Shown here piece after piece: positions 61,967 through 64,000 of a stretch of 64,000 nucleotides of DNA. Every line of letters begins with the position of its first letter. Within the stretch, counting starts at the first letter, position 1. The stretch comes from Amoebophrya sp. A120 (lineage: Eukaryota > Sar > Dinophyceae > Syndiniales > Amoebophryaceae). Under the pieces are notes generated by a model. That model was not told the DNA's origin, ran no database searches, and saw nothing but the letters and a program-made list of their open reading frames with translations. Made by a program: the position numbers and the translations under genes. The DNA lies in assembly GCA_905178155.1 (NCBI GenBank), contig CAJINV010000004.1, forward strand, positions 7,144,607 to 7,208,606, in the 5' to 3' direction.

Positions 61967-63021
61967 ATCAAGTCGATTACTGGCGGGGACGAGGCGAGGC
62001 CCTCGTGCGGCGATCTATAATGTCGCGTGAAGATGCACTCCGAGAGGACGACCGACTACTTCTACCCGACAACGAGAAGCGACCCCGGACGACAGCACGC
62101 CGCGTTCTTCGGGTAGGACTAGTCACAGCGGGAACTACAGGTGGGACGAGTGTGTTAGCACACCTGAACCGAAGAAAAACTTCTGTCGATGTTTTTTCGT
62201 GAACAAGTTTTTTCCACTGAGAGGAATGGAAAAAGAGGTGAACTGCACCTGAAACGAAACAAATTGTCAATGAAAACTGAACAGCTTTCTGTGTGGAATC
62301 TTCAACCTTTCGAACCTGTTTCGATCGCTGCGCGCTATGCAGCCGAACTGTTCAACACTGGTGGAGAAACCTACTAACCCCATTCCATGTCTACCCTTCC
62401 CCTTCGTTTACTATCGTCTAAAAGTTTTTAATCTTCAATGAACATCGTCCATAGTCGCATTAGGAGTTTGTTGTTTGTTAAAGAAAAAAAGTTTACATGT
62501 CGTAACTTCGTGGCTTGTCACCATTCCTCTTTAACAGTCTTCAGTCGTACTTAGTGCTTAGCGTCTCTTGTTCGTTGAAGAAAAATAGTAATCGTACATA
62601 GGGGTAGGCGCAGCTTCGTCATACATCGTCATCAAAGTCGGTGTAACGAAGTCGGTTCTTCACAGAAAGCTTGGGCCACATAATATTCCGATTTTTTTGC
62701 CCGCACATCGGTCAAGAAAGTCGACATTTTTTCTGCCCTTGCTGTTTTTTTGCTACGTACTGTGGTTTTTTGTCGCTTGCACATACGCCTGAATAGAAGC
62801 ACAAAAACACGAAAAAGTAAGAAAAATATATGGTGGAACGCTGCCAAATTTGCTTTTTTCGCTATGTTTTCAATTTTGTATTGCAATTAAAATTTAAAAA
62901 TTAAGGCTATTTTTACGTATAAATGCATTACAAATTCACTTTTTCTTCAAAAACACAGTAGCAACAGCAAACAGTTTTTTTCTCGCTTCTTCTGTTCTCG
63001 AAAAGCAGAACAGCAAAAACC

Positions 63022-63408
63022 ATGCCTCCGGAGCCGGGGTACATCAAGTTCTCCCCGAACAGGGGAATGATCTACGAAGGCGCGACCTACGTCTTCTTGT
63101 GCATCCACGAAGATGAGCGCGTTTTTGTGACAGAAACGCCACCGGGTGACGATGGCGAAGCAGCGGACCCCGACCTGATGTGCGAGAACCGCTCGTATTG
63201 GCTCCGCATGTGGTCGAAGCACGACAAGAACATCCGCCCCGACTCGGCGGATAAGATCCTTCCGGAGGATCACTTTCAGCTGCTGATCGACATGTTCTAC
63301 GACGACGACGGGAACTACACCGAACAGTCGCGTAGCAACACCGGGAACAACACTCCGGCCCGGCGTTCTCCGGCTCCGGCACCGGGAACAACACTTCGCC
63401 GGGCGTGA
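63022..63408 (+). CDS. Small unrecognised protein, 128 residues
   Basis: The only plausible plus-strand gene. The ATG at 63022 is preceded by aaaaacc, a favourable context. The sequence is balanced and protein-like (M-P-P-E-P-G-Y-I-K-F-S-P-N-R-G-M-I-Y-E-G, then RSYWLRMWSKHDKNIRPDSA and EDHFQLLIDMFYDDDGNYTE) until a Pro/Ala/Arg/Ser tail at the edge of the GC-rich island. The true 3' end may be spliced elsewhere if the island is intronic. Function unknown. Confidence 0.6.
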   Translation: MPPEPGYIKFSPNRGMIYEGATYVFLCIHEDERVFVTETPPGDDGEAADPDLMCENRSYWLRMWSKHDKNIRPDSADKILPEDHFQLLIDMFYDDDGNYTEQSRSNTGNNTPARRSPAPAPGTTLRRA

Positions 63409-64000
63409 TTCCGGTTTCTTTGCGGCTCGCCCCTTCGGCCTGTTTGGGCGCTTCCCCTTTCGCTCCCGGGGCTTTTTGCCTCTTCCCCGGGGCCGGGCGC
63501 GGGCTTTGGCCTGCTTATTCTTTTTTTTGGGCCTGTCTGGTTTCTTGCGAGAGCCACCCGCAATGCCCTCCCTGCCTTCCCGCTGCCCTCCTGCCTGCTC
63601 TGCTTTATCTTTGCTTGGCGCCGGCCGTATTTCTAGTCTTTCGGCCGTCGGCGCGCTATTTTCGTTCTCCTTCCTGGGACACGCCTCCCGGGCCGTCGAA
63701 AAGGGTCGTGGCACGCTCTCCGCCGGACCTGTTTGTGGCGGCTCGGACAGGGGCTGCGCTGTGCGCCCCCTACCGCTCCTTCTTGGGCCTCGCGGCCTTC
63801 TCTCTACCTACATTTCTTTCGTTCCCGCCGACCGAGGGAGGAAGGCCAGGGGCGCTGTTGTTTCTTTTTTTCGCCTGTCGCGCAAGCATGGTTTCATGCT
63901 GTAGCGCTAGGCGCTACCCTGTAGGTTCTTTCTCCCTCGCTCCCCCTTGCACCCCCTCGTCGCCGGGCCGGCGGGCGCGGAGCGACCGCCCGTTCTAGAT
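63409..64000. other. GC/CT-rich island at the window edge
   Basis: Starts at the stop of the plus-strand ORF and runs to the end. It is rich in cccggg, ggccg and cttccc, with overlapping open frames on both strands and no recognisable protein. Similar in character to the islands near 43.6-45.3 kb. Confidence 0.7.

Larger units (their letters stand above)
60636..63021. other. Intergenic; third cassette remnant and palindrome
   Basis: Contains the second 5' flank copy (60831-61016), a perfect palindrome (61111-61173), and partial third copies of the 3' flank (61330-61475 and 61585-61690, which themselves repeat aaaaagatc..cat and ttgaagcg). A weak small ORF lies at 61745-61966. 62000-63021 is AT-rich without supported genes. 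Confidence 0.65.

Overview
The window reads as nuclear DNA of an intron-rich protist. The best fit is a syndinian dinoflagellate of the Amoebophrya type; this is an inference. Reasons: a eukaryotic ribosomal protein (eL28), a tubulin, EF-hand modules, and above all about 30 short introns that are mobile-element-like. Each of these has terminal inverted repeats, ends in TATC/TATG...GATA/CATA, and sits between 5-bp target-site duplications. Removing the element plus one duplication restores the reading frame. Such introner elements with non-GT/AG borders are known from Amoebophrya genomes.

Layout, nearly all on the minus strand. 890-1366 is eL28. 3549-4772 is an acidic Ala/Glu/Pro-rich protein. 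4972-14087 is a long EF-hand repeat protein in about 18 exons. 16099-17640 is an unrecognised single-exon gene lying between two copies of a 350-bp direct repeat. 18391-24320 is a 5-exon protein with a very long Gln/His/Gly/Pro-rich tail. 27632-29759 is a P-loop nucleoside monophosphate kinase of the cytidylate-kinase type. 31022-36485 is a strongly divergent alpha-like tubulin with nine introners and no acidic tail. 37329-42750 and 49509-54795 are two lumenal or secreted proteins, possibly beta-propellers and possibly paralogs. They are separated by 6.7 kb of repeats and extremely GC-rich islands. 55.4-62 kb is a tandem array in which the flanks are duplicated but the signal-peptide ORFs inside differ. 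63022-63408 (+) is a small ORF, followed by another GC-rich island.

The genes do not form an obvious pathway. What unites the window is its genome dynamics: introner families shared between unrelated genes, a paralogous empty site for one introner beside the tubulin exon it interrupts, a triplicated tubulin exon, a perfect 31-bp palindrome, and GC-rich islands in introns and between genes. Exon borders given for multi-exon genes were worked out by eye from frame continuity, splice signals and target-site duplications. They should be read as models.
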